The notes under the pieces: model-generated
Database searches by the model: none
What the model was told of the DNA's origin: nothing
The model's input: only the letters and a program-made list of their open reading frames with translations
Translations under genes and position numbers: made by a program
Source: Bacillus sp. FJAT-49711
Lineage (GTDB): Bacteria; Bacillota; Bacilli; Bacillales; Bacillaceae_C
DNA length: 64,000 bases
Direction of reading: 5' to 3'
NCBI RefSeq assembly: GCF_018343715.1
Contig: NZ_JAGYPL010000003.1
Location: forward strand, 503,784 to 567,783
Shown: positions 17,128 to 25,921 of the stretch, in pieces
Numbering within the stretch: the stretch's first letter is position 1
Layout of the letters: each line of letters opens with the position of its first letter

Positions 17128-17970
17128 GTGAGTATTTCCATTCCTGAGATTACACTCAATGATGGCTTTTCTTTACCAGTCATCGGCTTAGGTACATATA
17201 GTTTGAGAGGAAATGCCGGGGCCAACTCCATTAAACATGCGATTGATATCGGCTATCGTTTGATTGATTCTGCCTATAACTATGAAAACGAAGGAACTGT
17301 TGGTGAGGCGGTGCGAAGAAGCTCCACTCCAAGAGATCAATTAATCATTACATCCAAGTTACCAGGACGCTACCATTCTTATGAAAAAGCCGTTTTAGCT
17401 ATACAAGAATCACTGTATCGCGCAAACTTAGATTATTATGATTTATATCTCATTCACTGGCCTAATCCGAAGCAAGATCAGTATGTAGAAGCTTGGCAAG
17501 CCTTAATTGATGCACAAAAATGGGGTCTTATTCGCTCAATTGGAGTCTCCAATTTCTTACCTGAGCACCTCGAACGTTTGGAAAAGGAAACCGGTGTTTT
17601 GCCAAGTGTTAATCAAATCGAGCTACATCCATTTTTCAACCAAGAACAACAAAGGAAATGGCATGCAGAAAATCATATAGCAACAGAATCATGGAGTCCT
17701 TTGGCACGTGCAAATGCCATCCAAGAAAATGAAACGATCAAAAAAATAGCAGAACAGCATAACAAATCTGTTTCACAGATCGTTTTACGTTGGCACTATC
17801 AATTAGGTGCGATCTCTATTCCTAAATCGGGGTCCCCTTCACGTCAACTTGAAAATATATCAATCTTTGACTTTTCATTGGATGAAAATGAAATGAATAT
17901 GATAGCAGAACTAACTCAGCCTGATGGAAGAATGAATAATCAAGATCCGGCTCAATATGAAGAATTCTAA
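17128..17970 (+). CDS. Aldo/keto reductase
   Basis: This NADPH-dependent reductase has a complete (beta/alpha)8 AKR domain of 280 residues. The catalytic tetrad is visible: D in RLIDSAYNYENEG with Y next to it (about 47-53), K in ITSKLPGR (about 76), and H in LYLIHWPNP (about 109). The cofactor segment IPKSGSPSRQLENI lies near the end. The start is GTG with GAGAGGAG upstream. It reduces aldehydes or ketones such as glyoxal-type products; the actual substrate cannot be read. It is monocistronic with a hairpin at 17979-18006 downstream. Confidence 0.93.
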   Translation: MSISIPEITLNDGFSLPVIGLGTYSLRGNAGANSIKHAIDIGYRLIDSAYNYENEGTVGEAVRRSSTPRDQLIITSKLPGRYHSYEKAVLAIQESLYRANLDYYDLYLIHWPNPKQDQYVEAWQALIDAQKWGLIRSIGVSNFLPEHLERLEKETGVLPSVNQIELHPFFNQEQQRKWHAENHIATESWSPLARANAIQENETIKKIAEQHNKSVSQIVLRWHYQLGAISIPKSGSPSRQLENISIFDFSLDENEMNMIAELTQPDGRMNNQDPAQYEEF

Positions 17971-17978
17971 TAATGCAA

Positions 17979-18006
17979 AGAGTGCCTCTTGTTTAAGATG
18001 CACTCT
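17979..18006 (+). terminator. Possible terminator after aldo/keto reductase
   Basis: AGAGTGC and GCACTCT form a 7-bp stem with a 14-base loop; a T-rich stretch follows only after AGA. Confidence 0.45.
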
Positions 18007-18056
18007 AGATTTACTTTTTTAGTTTAAACCTTCTCTCTTACCCCTAAAATCGGATA

Positions 18057-18815
18057 TTATTTACTGGTACAAAACTCAACCACTTCTTTATACGATAAAT
18101 CTCCTCCAAAAATATCTAATGAGCTGCCAATTGTAATATCTAACTTGCCATTAGAAATTTGGTAAAATGTTTCTAAATCCTTTATTGAACTTACTCCACC
18201 TGCATATGTAGTTGGAATTGAAACCCATTCCGATAATTGCTCTACTAAATCCTCTTGTATTCCTGAACGCTTTCCTTCTACATCTACTGCATGGATTAAA
18301 AATTCATCACAATACTGCTCTAATTCACTAATTGTTGATTGATTGATTTCTAAGTTACTATATTGGGTCCATTTGTTTGTTACTACAAACCACTTTCCAT
18401 TCTTTTTCTTACAACTCAGGTCTATTACCAACTTATCCTTTCCAACAGCATCAACGACTTTATATAATCGATCTTTATTAAGTTCACCGTTTTCAAATAT
18501 GTAGGAAGTAACAATTACATGCGAGGCACCATTTTCCAGATAGTAGTTGGCATTGTCTGATGTAATTCCTCCTCCAATCTGTAAACCGTTAGGATATTCT
18601 TTTAATGCTTGTAAAGCTGAATCCTTGTTGCCATCACCAAGCATAATAACATGTCCACCATTTAAACCGTCATTTTTAAACATTGAAGCATAAAAGGCAG
18701 AGCCATATTCTGATACAAAATTCTCAGTCACTAATTCATTATCCAACTGCAGTGTGTCTCCAACAATTTGTTTTACTTTTCCTTGATGTATGTCTATACA
18801 TGGTCTAAATTTCAA
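18057..18815 (-). CDS. HisA-like isomerase of eukaryotic (HIS6) type, orphan
   Basis: The protein begins KFRPCIDIHQGKVKQIVG, followed by FVSEYGSAFYASMF, GGHVIMLGDGN and TTYAGGVSSIKDL. This is the signature of the eukaryotic-type ProFAR isomerase HIS6 rather than ordinary bacterial HisA. HisA converts ProFAR to PRFAR in histidine synthesis. The start is TTG at 18815 with AAAGGA upstream; the ATG at 18845 has none. No other his genes are near, so it may complement a pathway elsewhere or act on a related aminoaldose. The type and isolation suggest horizontal transfer. Confidence 0.8.
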   Translation of the reverse strand: MKFRPCIDIHQGKVKQIVGDTLQLDNELVTENFVSEYGSAFYASMFKNDGLNGGHVIMLGDGNKDSALQALKEYPNGLQIGGGITSDNANYYLENGASHVIVTSYIFENGELNKDRLYKVVDAVGKDKLVIDLSCKKKNGKWFVVTNKWTQYSNLEINQSTISELEQYCDEFLIHAVDVEGKRSGIQEDLVEQLSEWVSIPTTYAGGVSSIKDLETFYQISNGKLDITIGSSLDIFGGDLSYKEVVEFCTSK

Positions 18816-18911
18816 GTTTATCAATTCCTTTATTGTAATTATCAAACAGGCATAGCTCCTGTTATACTTCGTAAATTGGTTAGATTTACTCCTCTATTTA
18901 ATCTTAACATT

Positions 18912-19436
18912 TTATTTTTTTAATATCCCTAAATATTCTATCCAAGGGCCAACGTCTTCCCGGTACCTCTCCGCCATCACTCGTACAATTTGAGCAATAT
19001 GAGTTAAGTCATGTGCCACCCATGTCGAAATTAATTCCCTTACCTTCACGACTCCAAATTCAGGGTGTAAACCAGTTAATTCTAAGTATAAATCAGATTC
19101 AACAAGAGACTTAAGCTTCTCTATGTTTTTCACTCTAATTGTTTTAAACTCAAGGAATATTTGTTCAATCGATTTCTTCTTTCCATCCTGTAAGTGAGAA
19201 AAACGATCGAAAGGAGGAAATGGTTTACTTTCACCTTCTAGAAGCATGAATTCTAACCTTGGGATCCAATTCGCTTTCTCCCCTTCAATAAGATGTTCAA
19301 GGACTTCTGAAGCATTCCAGGTTCCTTCACCTTCGTTACATTCCAGCCAGCCATTTGATAAACCCGATAAAAAAAATTCTAATGTGGTGGTTGTGCGTTC
19401 TAATACTTCAATCGCTTCCTTGATATTAAAATTCAT
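18912..19436 (-). CDS. DinB family protein
   Basis: The 174-residue protein shows the DinB/YfiT four-helix pattern, with W...[12 protein letters not shown] around residues 41-53 and [20 protein letters not shown] around 135-154. The three metal-binding histidines of the family correspond to H48, H140 and H144. DinB-like proteins include thiol-dependent transferases, but no activity can be assigned here. It overlaps the broken upstream gene by 4 bases, which marks a shared transcript. Confidence 0.88.
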   Translation of the reverse strand: MNFNIKEAIEVLERTTTTLEFFLSGLSNGWLECNEGEGTWNASEVLEHLIEGEKANWIPRLEFMLLEGESKPFPPFDRFSHLQDGKKKSIEQIFLEFKTIRVKNIEKLKSLVESDLYLELTGLHPEFGVVKVRELISTWVAHDLTHIAQIVRVMAERYREDVGPWIEYLGILKK

Positions 19437-20014
19437 ATCGATTCTCCTTGTTTCTTTAGGCTAGCCATTATCTTCTCAATATTCTTTTTTCGAACGAGAG
19501 GATTTTTATAATGACTAATCCCATTAATACATTTTGATTTCTGGGGATATGGCAACCGTTTAAAAGTTTCATATGCCTCTTGATCGAACTCAAATGCTTC
19601 TTTAAAATCATTTGGTATTTTTATATCGATCTGTTTGTCTTCATAAATATCATCAATGAAAAGTTCCATGAAATGCGTTATTTTTCCGTCTGGGGTATAA
19701 CTTTCTAACACTCCAAACTCCGGATCATAAAATACTCCATCATAATAAACGACACTATGACCGTATGTAGGAAACTTCACCAATAACACATAAAGAGGAG
19801 GAAGCTCCTTTATATCATTAACTGTACGCCAGCTCATATAATCAATTTTATATTTTTTAAAAGCCTTTTAAAAATGAGATGGTCCCGAACCCCTCGTTCC
19901 TTTCATTTCCGAAACAGCTTCTTCTATTGGAATCTGTGCAACCATGGCTAAACATGCTTCATCACATACTGAAAAGTCTGGCTGAGGTACATAAGTTATA
20001 GTAAATTTACTCAT
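19433..20014 (-). pseudogene. C39-like papain-fold peptidase gene interrupted by an in-frame stop
   Basis: A first segment from an ATG at 20014 (GAGGGAG upstream) reads MSKFTITYVPQPDFSVCDEA, then CLAMVAQIPIEEAV, and stops at TAA 19868-19870. The same frame continues without loss after the stop as KAFKKYKIDYMSWRTVNDIK and on to 19433. Together they give the expected Cys (DEACLAMV), His (YGHSVVYYDG) and Asp (YDPEFG) of a C39/papain-like peptidase, with a C-terminal YdeI-like helix pair. A single base change creating TAA (HF-stop-KAF) explains the break; the downstream part could still be made from an ATG at 19837. Confidence 0.7.
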
Positions 20015-20160
20015 CTCCCTCAATGAATAAAATTAAAAATATGAATTCAATAATAAAAACCACCTACTCTGTTCATTTCTTAATATCATTCTTCTTAAGG
20101 GCAAAATCTCCTTTAAAATCTGCTCAAATATGATATAAGTATAAAAAAGGAGTGGTGGCT

Positions 20161-20502
20161 ATGTTTTATAGAAGGAAGTTTTATATTGTGAAAAATGAAT
20201 TTGTCGACACGTTTAACAAACATTTTATTGAAACGAATTTACCAAACCAGATCAAATGCGGAGCTAGGTTAATAGGCAGATGGATGGTACCAAGCGGCAA
20301 TGATACTACTGAGATTTTCGCTGTATGGGAGTATGATAGTTACGAAAAATATGAAAAAATAGAGAAAAAGGTAAGAAGTAATAGCGAACACGTAAATCGG
20401 ATAAATCAATGGTATGAAAAACATGGTGGAAGAGAAAGCGTGTTTACAGAGTATATATTAGAAGTGAGAAATGAAGAGATTACATCAACTTTAATGACTT
20501 AG
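20161..20502 (+). CDS. NIPSNAP-domain protein
   Basis: The 113-residue product has the ferredoxin-like NIPSNAP pattern: FYRRKFYIVKNEFVDTFNKH at the start and IGRWMVPSGNDTTEIFAVWE in the middle, with the aromatic YDSYEKYEKIE helix. Such small proteins often act as dimeric monooxygenase-like or stress proteins; no function is established. The ATG at 20161 has AAAAGGAG upstream. A perfect hairpin (TTCAAGTG / CACTTGAA, 20538-20558) lies downstream without a T run. Confidence 0.75.
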   Translation: MFYRRKFYIVKNEFVDTFNKHFIETNLPNQIKCGARLIGRWMVPSGNDTTEIFAVWEYDSYEKYEKIEKKVRSNSEHVNRINQWYEKHGGRESVFTEYILEVRNEEITSTLMT

Positions 20503-20634
20503 GGGATTAGATCGAAATATCATCTCTTCCAAAATTTTTCAAGTGATTTTCACTTGAACATTGAATTAAAAGATAGTAATATTTTCAGAGTGATCGTTTT
20601 TTCACAGGATTCAACTTAAACTAAATAAAAGCAC

Positions 20635-20700
20635 CTGTATAACCTCAAGAATATGGCTTGAGGGTATCTACCAGGAACCGTAAAAAAATCCTGACTACAG
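20635..20700 (+). promoter_or_regulatory. Purine riboswitch aptamer of pbuE with C at the specificity position
   Basis: P1 is CTGTA/TACAG, P2 is CCTCAAG/CTTGAGG with loop AATATGG, P3 is CAGGA/TCCTG with the loop AACCGTAAA, and the joining strand TATCTAC is conserved. The J3/1 strand reads GACTAC, so the base equivalent to position 74 is C (20695), the guanine-type residue, whereas the B. subtilis pbuE aptamer, as I recall it, reads GATTAC (adenine type). Confidence 0.9.
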
Positions 20701-20737
20701 AAAATGAACCATTCGTTTTTTGTAGGCAGGATTTTTT
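20688..20737 (+). terminator. Riboswitch-controlled terminator of pbuE
   Basis: ATCCTGACTACA (20688-20699), which contains P3 and P1 strands of the aptamer, pairs with TGTAGGCAGGAT (20721-20732) and a T run follows. Ligand binding should prevent this hairpin, giving an ON switch. The G at 20725 pairs with the C at 20695. Confidence 0.88.
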
Positions 20738-20790
20738 GTTTTTTAAACATCGAAGCCTATTCTCTTTATAGAAAGGATGAAATTTACATC

Positions 20791-21969
20791 ATGAATTTGA
20801 AAGTTTTTATACTTGCATTATCAACAATCGCGGCGGGATTAGTTGAATTGATTATAGGTGGAATATTACCTACAATCGCTGACGATTTTAATATATCATT
20901 AGGAACTGCCGGTCAACTTATTACGGTGTTTGCCCTTATTTATGCTATTGCTGGACCTGTTCTACTGATTCTAACAAGTAAAATTGAACGCAAAAAGTTA
21001 TATCTTGCTTCACTTTTTGTTTTCATTCTTGGGAACGTCATGACATACTTCAGTCAGAGTTTTACTTTTATGATGAGCGCAAGAATATTAACCGCGATGA
21101 GTACCGCACTCATTGTTGTGTTATCGCTAACGATTGCCGCTAAAATTGCAGCTCCTACTCATCAAGCAAAAGCAGTAGGACTTATTTATATGGGAATTAG
21201 TTCGGCGCTTGTATTAGGTGTTCCGTTAGGAATCTTAATTTCCAACGCATTTGGGTGGCGCATAATATTCCTTGGAATTGCAGTGGCAGCACTTGTCTCT
21301 ATGGCCCTGATTTCCATATTTTTAGAACAAATTCCTGGTGAAAAGACGATCCCACTTTCACAACAATTAAAGGCTGTGGCTAGCGCAAAAATAAGCAGCG
21401 CCCATCTAGCTACTTTGTTTATGCTGGCAGGACATTATACGCTATATGCCTATTTCACACCATTTTTAGAAACAAATCTTCATTTAAATTCCTATTGGAT
21501 TAGTATATGCTATTTTGTATTTGGTATTGCTGCTATAAGTGGTGGAGCTTTCGGGGGAATTCTTTCAGATCGAATTGGAGCTCCTAAAAGTATCCTCATT
21601 GTAATTGGCGCATTTGCCATCGTACTAGGCATATTGCCATTCACGACTTTTTCACTTTTCATATTCATTCCGATCATGATGGTTTGGGGTGCACTCAGCT
21701 GGAGTTTATCACCACCGCAACAAAGCTATTTGATTCAAACCGATCCAGCCACATCGGATATACAGCAAAGCTTCAATAACTCCGCTTTGCAAATCGGCAT
21801 TTCACTAGGGTCGGCTATTGGCGGTGTTGTATTAAATCACACAAGTTCCGTTTCGGATACAGCGTGGGTTGGTTGTGTCATTGTTATCATCTCACTATTT
21901 TGTGCTTATTTTTCTTTAACAAGACCAGCAATTGCAAGAAACGAAAAATTGGAAGCTTCATCTTTTTAA
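20791..21969 (+). CDS. pbuE: Purine efflux pump PbuE
   Basis: This is a 12-helix MFS exporter of purine bases and nucleosides. It closely follows B. subtilis PbuE throughout, for example [17 protein letters not shown] at residues 11-27, [17 protein letters not shown] near 115, and [15 protein letters not shown] near 310. The ATG at 20791 has GAAAGGATG upstream; longer readings begin inside the riboswitch terminator. It is controlled by the purine riboswitch and terminated by a hairpin at 22028-22065. Export relieves excess purine. Confidence 0.93.
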   Translation: MNLKVFILALSTIAAGLVELIIGGILPTIADDFNISLGTAGQLITVFALIYAIAGPVLLILTSKIERKKLYLASLFVFILGNVMTYFSQSFTFMMSARILTAMSTALIVVLSLTIAAKIAAPTHQAKAVGLIYMGISSALVLGVPLGILISNAFGWRIIFLGIAVAALVSMALISIFLEQIPGEKTIPLSQQLKAVASAKISSAHLATLFMLAGHYTLYAYFTPFLETNLHLNSYWISICYFVFGIAAISGGAFGGILSDRIGAPKSILIVIGAFAIVLGILPFTTFSLFIFIPIMMVWGALSWSLSPPQQSYLIQTDPATSDIQQSFNNSALQIGISLGSAIGGVVLNHTSSVSDTAWVGCVIVIISLFCAYFSLTRPAIARNEKLEASSF

Positions 21970-22027
21970 AATTACCGTTTAATAATGTTCGGATCCGTAG
22001 ATATGAGGGAAACGGAAACCTTATTGG

Positions 22028-22065
22028 AACAGTCCCATATGCTTTGTAAATGGGGCTGTTTTTTT
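22028..22065 (+). terminator. Terminator after pbuE
   Basis: AACAG-T-CCCAT pairs with ATGGG-GCTGTT around a 12-base loop and a run of seven T follows. Confidence 0.85.
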
Positions 22066-22164
22066 CATCATGTCTAGTTCTTCATTCAGGTACAATGTTA
22101 TTTTATCTGATCTTTATTCCTATTCTAAATGTTATTTATATGCCTTGCTAAATCCCTTTTTTGT

Positions 22165-22182
22165 TAATCAAACGTTTGATTA
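22165..22182. promoter_or_regulatory. Palindrome TAATCAAACGTTTGATTA, copy 1
   Basis: This perfect 18-bp palindrome is identical to the copy at 22237-22254, 72 bases away. The form is typical of a TetR-type operator. No TetR gene lies in this window. Confidence 0.65.
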
Positions 22183-22236
22183 GTTGTAAAAATCAGGATT
22201 TTTATAAAATTCGCTGCTATGGCACCCGCTTTGTTT

Positions 22237-22254
22237 TAATCAAACGTTTGATTA
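22237..22254. promoter_or_regulatory. Palindrome TAATCAAACGTTTGATTA, copy 2
   Basis: The second perfect copy ends 67 bases before the NERD gene and contains TTGATT, a possible -35, so a bound protein would block that promoter. Confidence 0.65.
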
Positions 22255-22320
22255 GTGGTGATTGTTCCTATATCTCTTCTATGTTACGATTTACTCAAAT
22301 ACATAAGGGAGGTAACAGTT

Positions 22321-23283
22321 ATTAATATAAAAGTAAGATCAGAATCTCTGTCTCTACAAGGACTAACCGCTGCACAAAATCGTTTGTCTAAGGACCACTT
22401 ATTATTCCCAACCATCTCATCGAAAAAGTTATCTGTAGAAGCAGGAATTGCCGGCGAAGACAAAGTTGCAGATGTCCTCCTTCGAAACTCATTCTCCATA
22501 GACCACCGCATTTTCCATGACCTATCCCTCACCACTAGTACACTATTTCAAATGGATACATTATTTTTATCCCCATTATTCGCCTTAATTTTAGAAATAA
22601 AAAACATCTCAGGAATATTGGAATTTAAAGAAAATCCACCGCAATTGATTCGAATACGACCAGATGGTACAGTTGACGGATTCGAATGCCCAGCTGCCCA
22701 AGTAGAGCGTAATGTTATATTGTTTAAAGAGTTTTTAAATCAAGTCGGCATAGATATTCCAGTTATTGGAGTTGTGGTCTTGGCATACCCGAAGCAAATT
22801 GTCAAAGTTGGCCCGAGACGTACAAAGGTTTTATTCCCAAGCTTAGTCCCACAATATATTAACAGCCTCTACCATCTCCCCCAGAAAATAGATGTCACAA
22901 CTTTGGACTTGCTGACGTCACAACTTCTTGAAAGCCATCAACCTTATATCCCTAATCCTATTAGTGAAGCTTATGGGATTCCTATAAGCGATTTTAAAAG
23001 TGGAGTAATATGCCAAATTTGCGGCAAAATCGGAATGGAAAAAGTTTTCAGAAGTTGGTGCTGTCCAAACTGTAAAAACTTCGACCGCTTCGCCCACGGA
23101 CAAGCAATCAAAGAATGGTTCTTATTATTCCGCCGTAAAATGTCAAATAAGGATTGCCGAGACTTTCTTCATATTAATGATATAAAATCCGCTAATCGCA
23201 TCCTACAAACAATGAACCTAGAAAGCCACGGCAAAAATCGAAATCGTACATATTCTATGGATTTTCTCGCTAAGATGAAGTGA
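22321..23283 (+). CDS. NERD-domain protein with C-terminal zinc ribbon, apparent AUU start
   Basis: The NERD (nuclease-related) domain shows GIAGEDKVADVL near residue 45, FQMDTLFLSP, and the EIKNISG strand around 95-101. The C-terminal part has two CxxC knuckles (CQICGK and CCPNCKN), forming a zinc ribbon. NERD proteins are predicted DNA-processing enzymes of unknown role. AAGGGAGG ends exactly 8 bases before ATT at 22321, where homologues usually begin (I.IK.RSESL). No ATG, GTG or TTG is near; the only upstream option is GTG at 22255, without a site. I take AUU as the likely start. Confidence 0.8.
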   Translation: MNIKVRSESLSLQGLTAAQNRLSKDHLLFPTISSKKLSVEAGIAGEDKVADVLLRNSFSIDHRIFHDLSLTTSTLFQMDTLFLSPLFALILEIKNISGILEFKENPPQLIRIRPDGTVDGFECPAAQVERNVILFKEFLNQVGIDIPVIGVVVLAYPKQIVKVGPRRTKVLFPSLVPQYINSLYHLPQKIDVTTLDLLTSQLLESHQPYIPNPISEAYGIPISDFKSGVICQICGKIGMEKVFRSWCCPNCKNFDRFAHGQAIKEWFLLFRRKMSNKDCRDFLHINDIKSANRILQTMNLESHGKNRNRTYSMDFLAKMK

Positions 23284-23309
23284 ATACTAGAAATGAGAAC
23301 TTTCGAAAG

Positions 23310-23805
23310 GAAATAGTGAGCGTTTGAATGGGAGTTGAACGGGAATTGATGATCGCTAGACGGGAATTGACTGGCTTTGAAAGAGAATAAACAATCGCTG
23401 GACGGGAATGGGAAAACCGTACGGGAATGAACTTCACTTGAAAGGGAATAAAAAGCGCTCGAACGGGAATTGAATGGCTTCGAACGAGAATAAACAACAG
23501 CTGGACGGGAATGGGAAAACCGTACGGGAATGAACTTCACTTGAAAGGGAATAAAAAGCTCTCGAACGGGAATTGAATGGCCTTGAAAGAGAATAAACAA
23601 TCGCTGGACGGGAATGGGGAATCCGTACGGGAATAAACCTCACTTGAAAGGGAATAAAGAGCCCGCGAACGGGAATGGAATGGCCTTGAAAGAGAATAAA
23701 CAACTGCTGAACCCTGGAATGGAAAATCCGTACGGGAATAAACTTCACTTGTAAGGGAATAAAGAGCCCGCGAACGGGAATGGAATGGCCTTGAAAGGGA
23801 ATAAA
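23310..23805. repeat. Tandem array: 103-bp units made of five ~20-bp GGGAAT subunits
   Basis: The landmark GTACGGGAAT recurs at 23420, 23523, 23626 and 23731, giving periods of 103, 103 and 105 bases. Inside each unit GAAT recurs about every 20 bases with distinct subunits (GAATTGAATGGC, GAATAAACAAC, GAATGGGAAAACC, GAATGAACTTCACTTG, GAATAAAAAGC). About 4.5 units are present between the NERD gene and the DUF5694 gene. The sequence is open in several frames, but the apparent minus-strand products (SLSRPFNSRS repeats) lack start sites and are probably incidental. Confidence 0.88.
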
Positions 23806-23917
23806 TAAGCGACAGACTGGGGTAGCAGCAAACTAAACTATCGTCGCACAGAAATATAAGCTTCGACATAGATTAGAGTTCGAAATCACTTTCGCTACCC
23901 AGTCATTCTTCTATTTC

Positions 23918-24670
23918 TTATCGTAGATATTTATCCGCCCTTTCTAAGTTAAAGAGACCACTTTCCTCTAGAAATTGATAAAGAATCTGAACATGTCCAC
24001 TTCCAACAATAAGGAGAATTCTGTCATCGGCGGAAGTTGCTAATCGTGTTAAATTTGAAAATAGGATTAAGTTTCTTTGGTACCACCAAATGAGCCAATC
24101 GATTCCGACATAATGATCAAAATCTCCTATACGAGCCATATTTATATACATGTCATGATGTTTCTTCGCTTCTAATGGATCATTGCATTCTCGATATAGA
24201 TCGAGAATTGTAGGTGCAACCCGTTGTTTTTCATCTTGAGCCGCTGCTTCCAGCCATCCATAAATAGATTGAAATAATTCGGGTTGGTTTTCTTTAGCCC
24301 ATTCATACACTTCTCCTGCGCTTCTCGTTCCTGCACCTTGCTCCAACCAATCTACGGCATATATTTTTTCATGATTCAGTTCATTAGCAATTCGAAATCC
24401 AAGTTGGTAAATTTCATTTACTTTGAGTTCAAAGTCACCATTTCTATATCCTCTAAACTCCTCATTTAGTTCGTGGTCTCTTTTTGTCACTCTTTCCACT
24501 GCTAATTTAGTAGGCTTATATTGTTTAATCCGTTCCACGACTTCTCTAATTTCCTGTTGTTTTTTTAAAGTCAAAAAATCGTCTAGCTTAGACTGAAACA
24601 GGTCAGTGCTTGGTGCCATATGAAATGTACCTAGTACTAGCACAGTAGGTTTTGTTATTACCTTTTCCAT
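23918..24670 (-). CDS. DUF5694 family protein
   Basis: The start VLVLGTFHMAPSTDLFQSK, then YKPTKLAVER near residue 52 and the C-terminal ILLIVGSGHVQILYQFLEE identify a DUF5694 protein of 250 residues. The GTFHM and GSGH histidines resemble the conserved residues of TraB/TIKI-type metalloprotease-like folds, but function is unknown. No signal peptide is visible. The gene is monocistronic and precedes (on its strand) the repeat array. Confidence 0.8.
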   Translation of the reverse strand: MEKVITKPTVLVLGTFHMAPSTDLFQSKLDDFLTLKKQQEIREVVERIKQYKPTKLAVERVTKRDHELNEEFRGYRNGDFELKVNEIYQLGFRIANELNHEKIYAVDWLEQGAGTRSAGEVYEWAKENQPELFQSIYGWLEAAAQDEKQRVAPTILDLYRECNDPLEAKKHHDMYINMARIGDFDHYVGIDWLIWWYQRNLILFSNLTRLATSADDRILLIVGSGHVQILYQFLEESGLFNLERADKYLR

Positions 24671-25137
24671 CTCTTAATCCCCCTTATATTTTCCCTATAA
24701 TGATAGGTTCTCCTGATAGGATGGGATTCCCTCCATTTGGAAGTATTATGGCTTTATTAAAAATTTTAGATGCTGCAGATGCAACTACGGATATATAAAC
24801 AATAACTTTTAAGCTGATCTTAGCAATGTTAATAATGATTTTAAATAGGGCTGTTCCCTTTTTCAGCTACTACTGACAAGCGTTCGTTTATATACCGCGG
24901 GTTTGCCAATTTTATCTAAAACATTTTGCATAGCCAATATATCTTTTTCCTTGTGTATTCAAGATCAGTTGATCCTATCCTTTTTGAATAACACTATATA
25001 TGTTCCATCTAACTCAAAGTTAATGTACGTCAATCAAATTTAGCGATGCTACAATAGATTTTACAAGTAACGATTCTGTGTATCGAAATGATATATGATA
25101 CAATCTACAAAATAACGAAGAGAAAGAGGAGATTAAC
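24671..25137. other. Intergenic region without recognised gene
   Basis: This 467-base stretch between divergent genes holds no ORF with a ribosome binding site. On the minus strand at about 24870-24960 an open stretch reads DILAMQNVLDKIGKPAVYKR, which looks like a protein remnant that I cannot identify. Confidence 0.4.
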
Positions 25138-25416
25138 ATGTGCCGCAACATTAAAACATTATTTAACTTTGACCCACCAGCTACTGATGACGAAGTTTAT
25201 GCAGCCTCGCTTCAATATGTGCGAAAGATTTCCGGTTTCAATCAGCCATCGCAAGCAAACAAAGATGCATTTAATCGTGCAATTGAGGAAGTTGCGCTCG
25301 CTACACAAAATTTACTAAACTCACTTGAAACTACAGCCCATCCACGTAATCGAGAGATTGAAGCTGAACGGGCTAAGGCTAGAAATGCTAAAAGATTTGG
25401 AATCAAGGAAATCTAA
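25138..25416 (+). CDS. DUF2277 family protein
   Basis: The protein of 92 residues begins MCRNIKTLFNFDPPATDDEV and ends ERAKARNAKRFG, the full pattern of DUF2277 proteins, which are small, soluble and of unknown function. The N-terminal Cys-Arg-Asn-Ile is typical. AGGAGATTAAC precedes the ATG. It is a single gene followed by a strong terminator hairpin. Confidence 0.88.
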   Translation: MCRNIKTLFNFDPPATDDEVYAASLQYVRKISGFNQPSQANKDAFNRAIEEVALATQNLLNSLETTAHPRNREIEAERAKARNAKRFGIKEI

Positions 25417-25571
25417 ATTGATTAATTGATGTTTCTTCCGTTTATTCTATTTTTAGCGACTATATAAGAATGAAGCAGGTTAGAAATCAATCGCTAACAC
25501 TGATGGTACCTTTATTCGATGCAACGATTTTGACAAATTACATTCTCTATTAGTGGCTGTTGTATTTATTC

Positions 25572-25627
25572 AAAAAGAAATAACTCTCTGACAGCTTTGT
25601 GCGAGCATAGGAGAGTTATTTCTTTTT
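25572..25627. terminator. Strong bidirectional terminator
   Basis: AAAAAGAAATAACTCTC and GAGAGTTATTTCTTTTT form a 17-bp perfect stem around a 22-base loop, ending in a T run on both strands, between DUF2277 and the convergent SHOCT operon. Confidence 0.85.
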
Positions 25628-25708
25628 AAGACGCTACACTTCATCTAATAACGCTGGGTGCGAGTTACCCAGGAGAGTCCCATTGTAGCTAAAGAACGAG
25701 CTGTTTCA

Positions 25709-25921
25709 TTAACTATTCAATGTTTTTTTCATTTCCTTAAATTCTTCTGCACTGATTTCCCCTTTTGCAAAACGGGCTTCTAAAATAGAAAGAGCATCAT
25801 TTTGAGAGTGATTGCACGTTCTCCCTCTTCCTCTCCAAATCATAATGAATAATCCAACTATGATTAAAAAGAATACAAAAGCAAATGGATGAAAATATCC
25901 CCAATGGTGCATATTTATCAA
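25709..25921 (-). CDS. SHOCT-domain membrane peptide
   Basis: A single membrane helix (about residues 10-30) is followed by the SHOCT motif ALSILEARFAKGEISAEEFKEMKKTL. SHOCT is a short oligomerisation motif at the C-terminus of bacterial membrane proteins. The start overlaps the upstream DUF6220 gene by 4 bases, so it is the last gene of a small membrane operon that is probably a target or partner of the adjacent two-component system. Confidence 0.88.
   Translation of the reverse strand: MINMHHWGYFHPFAFVFFLIIVGLFIMIWRGRGRTCNHSQNDALSILEARFAKGEISAEEFKEMKKTLNS

Noticed and set aside
23310-23805. CRISPR array
   Set aside because: All subunits are repeats of each other; there are no unique spacers, leader or cas genes.
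23169-23869. Overlapping ORFs with SHSRP and SLSRP repeats on the minus strand
   Set aside because: They are readings of the 103-bp repeat in several frames, without ribosome binding sites.
24870-24960. Minus-strand fragment containing MQNVLDKIGKPAVYKR
   Set aside because: It looks protein-like but is too short and has no recognisable family or start, so I do not call a gene.
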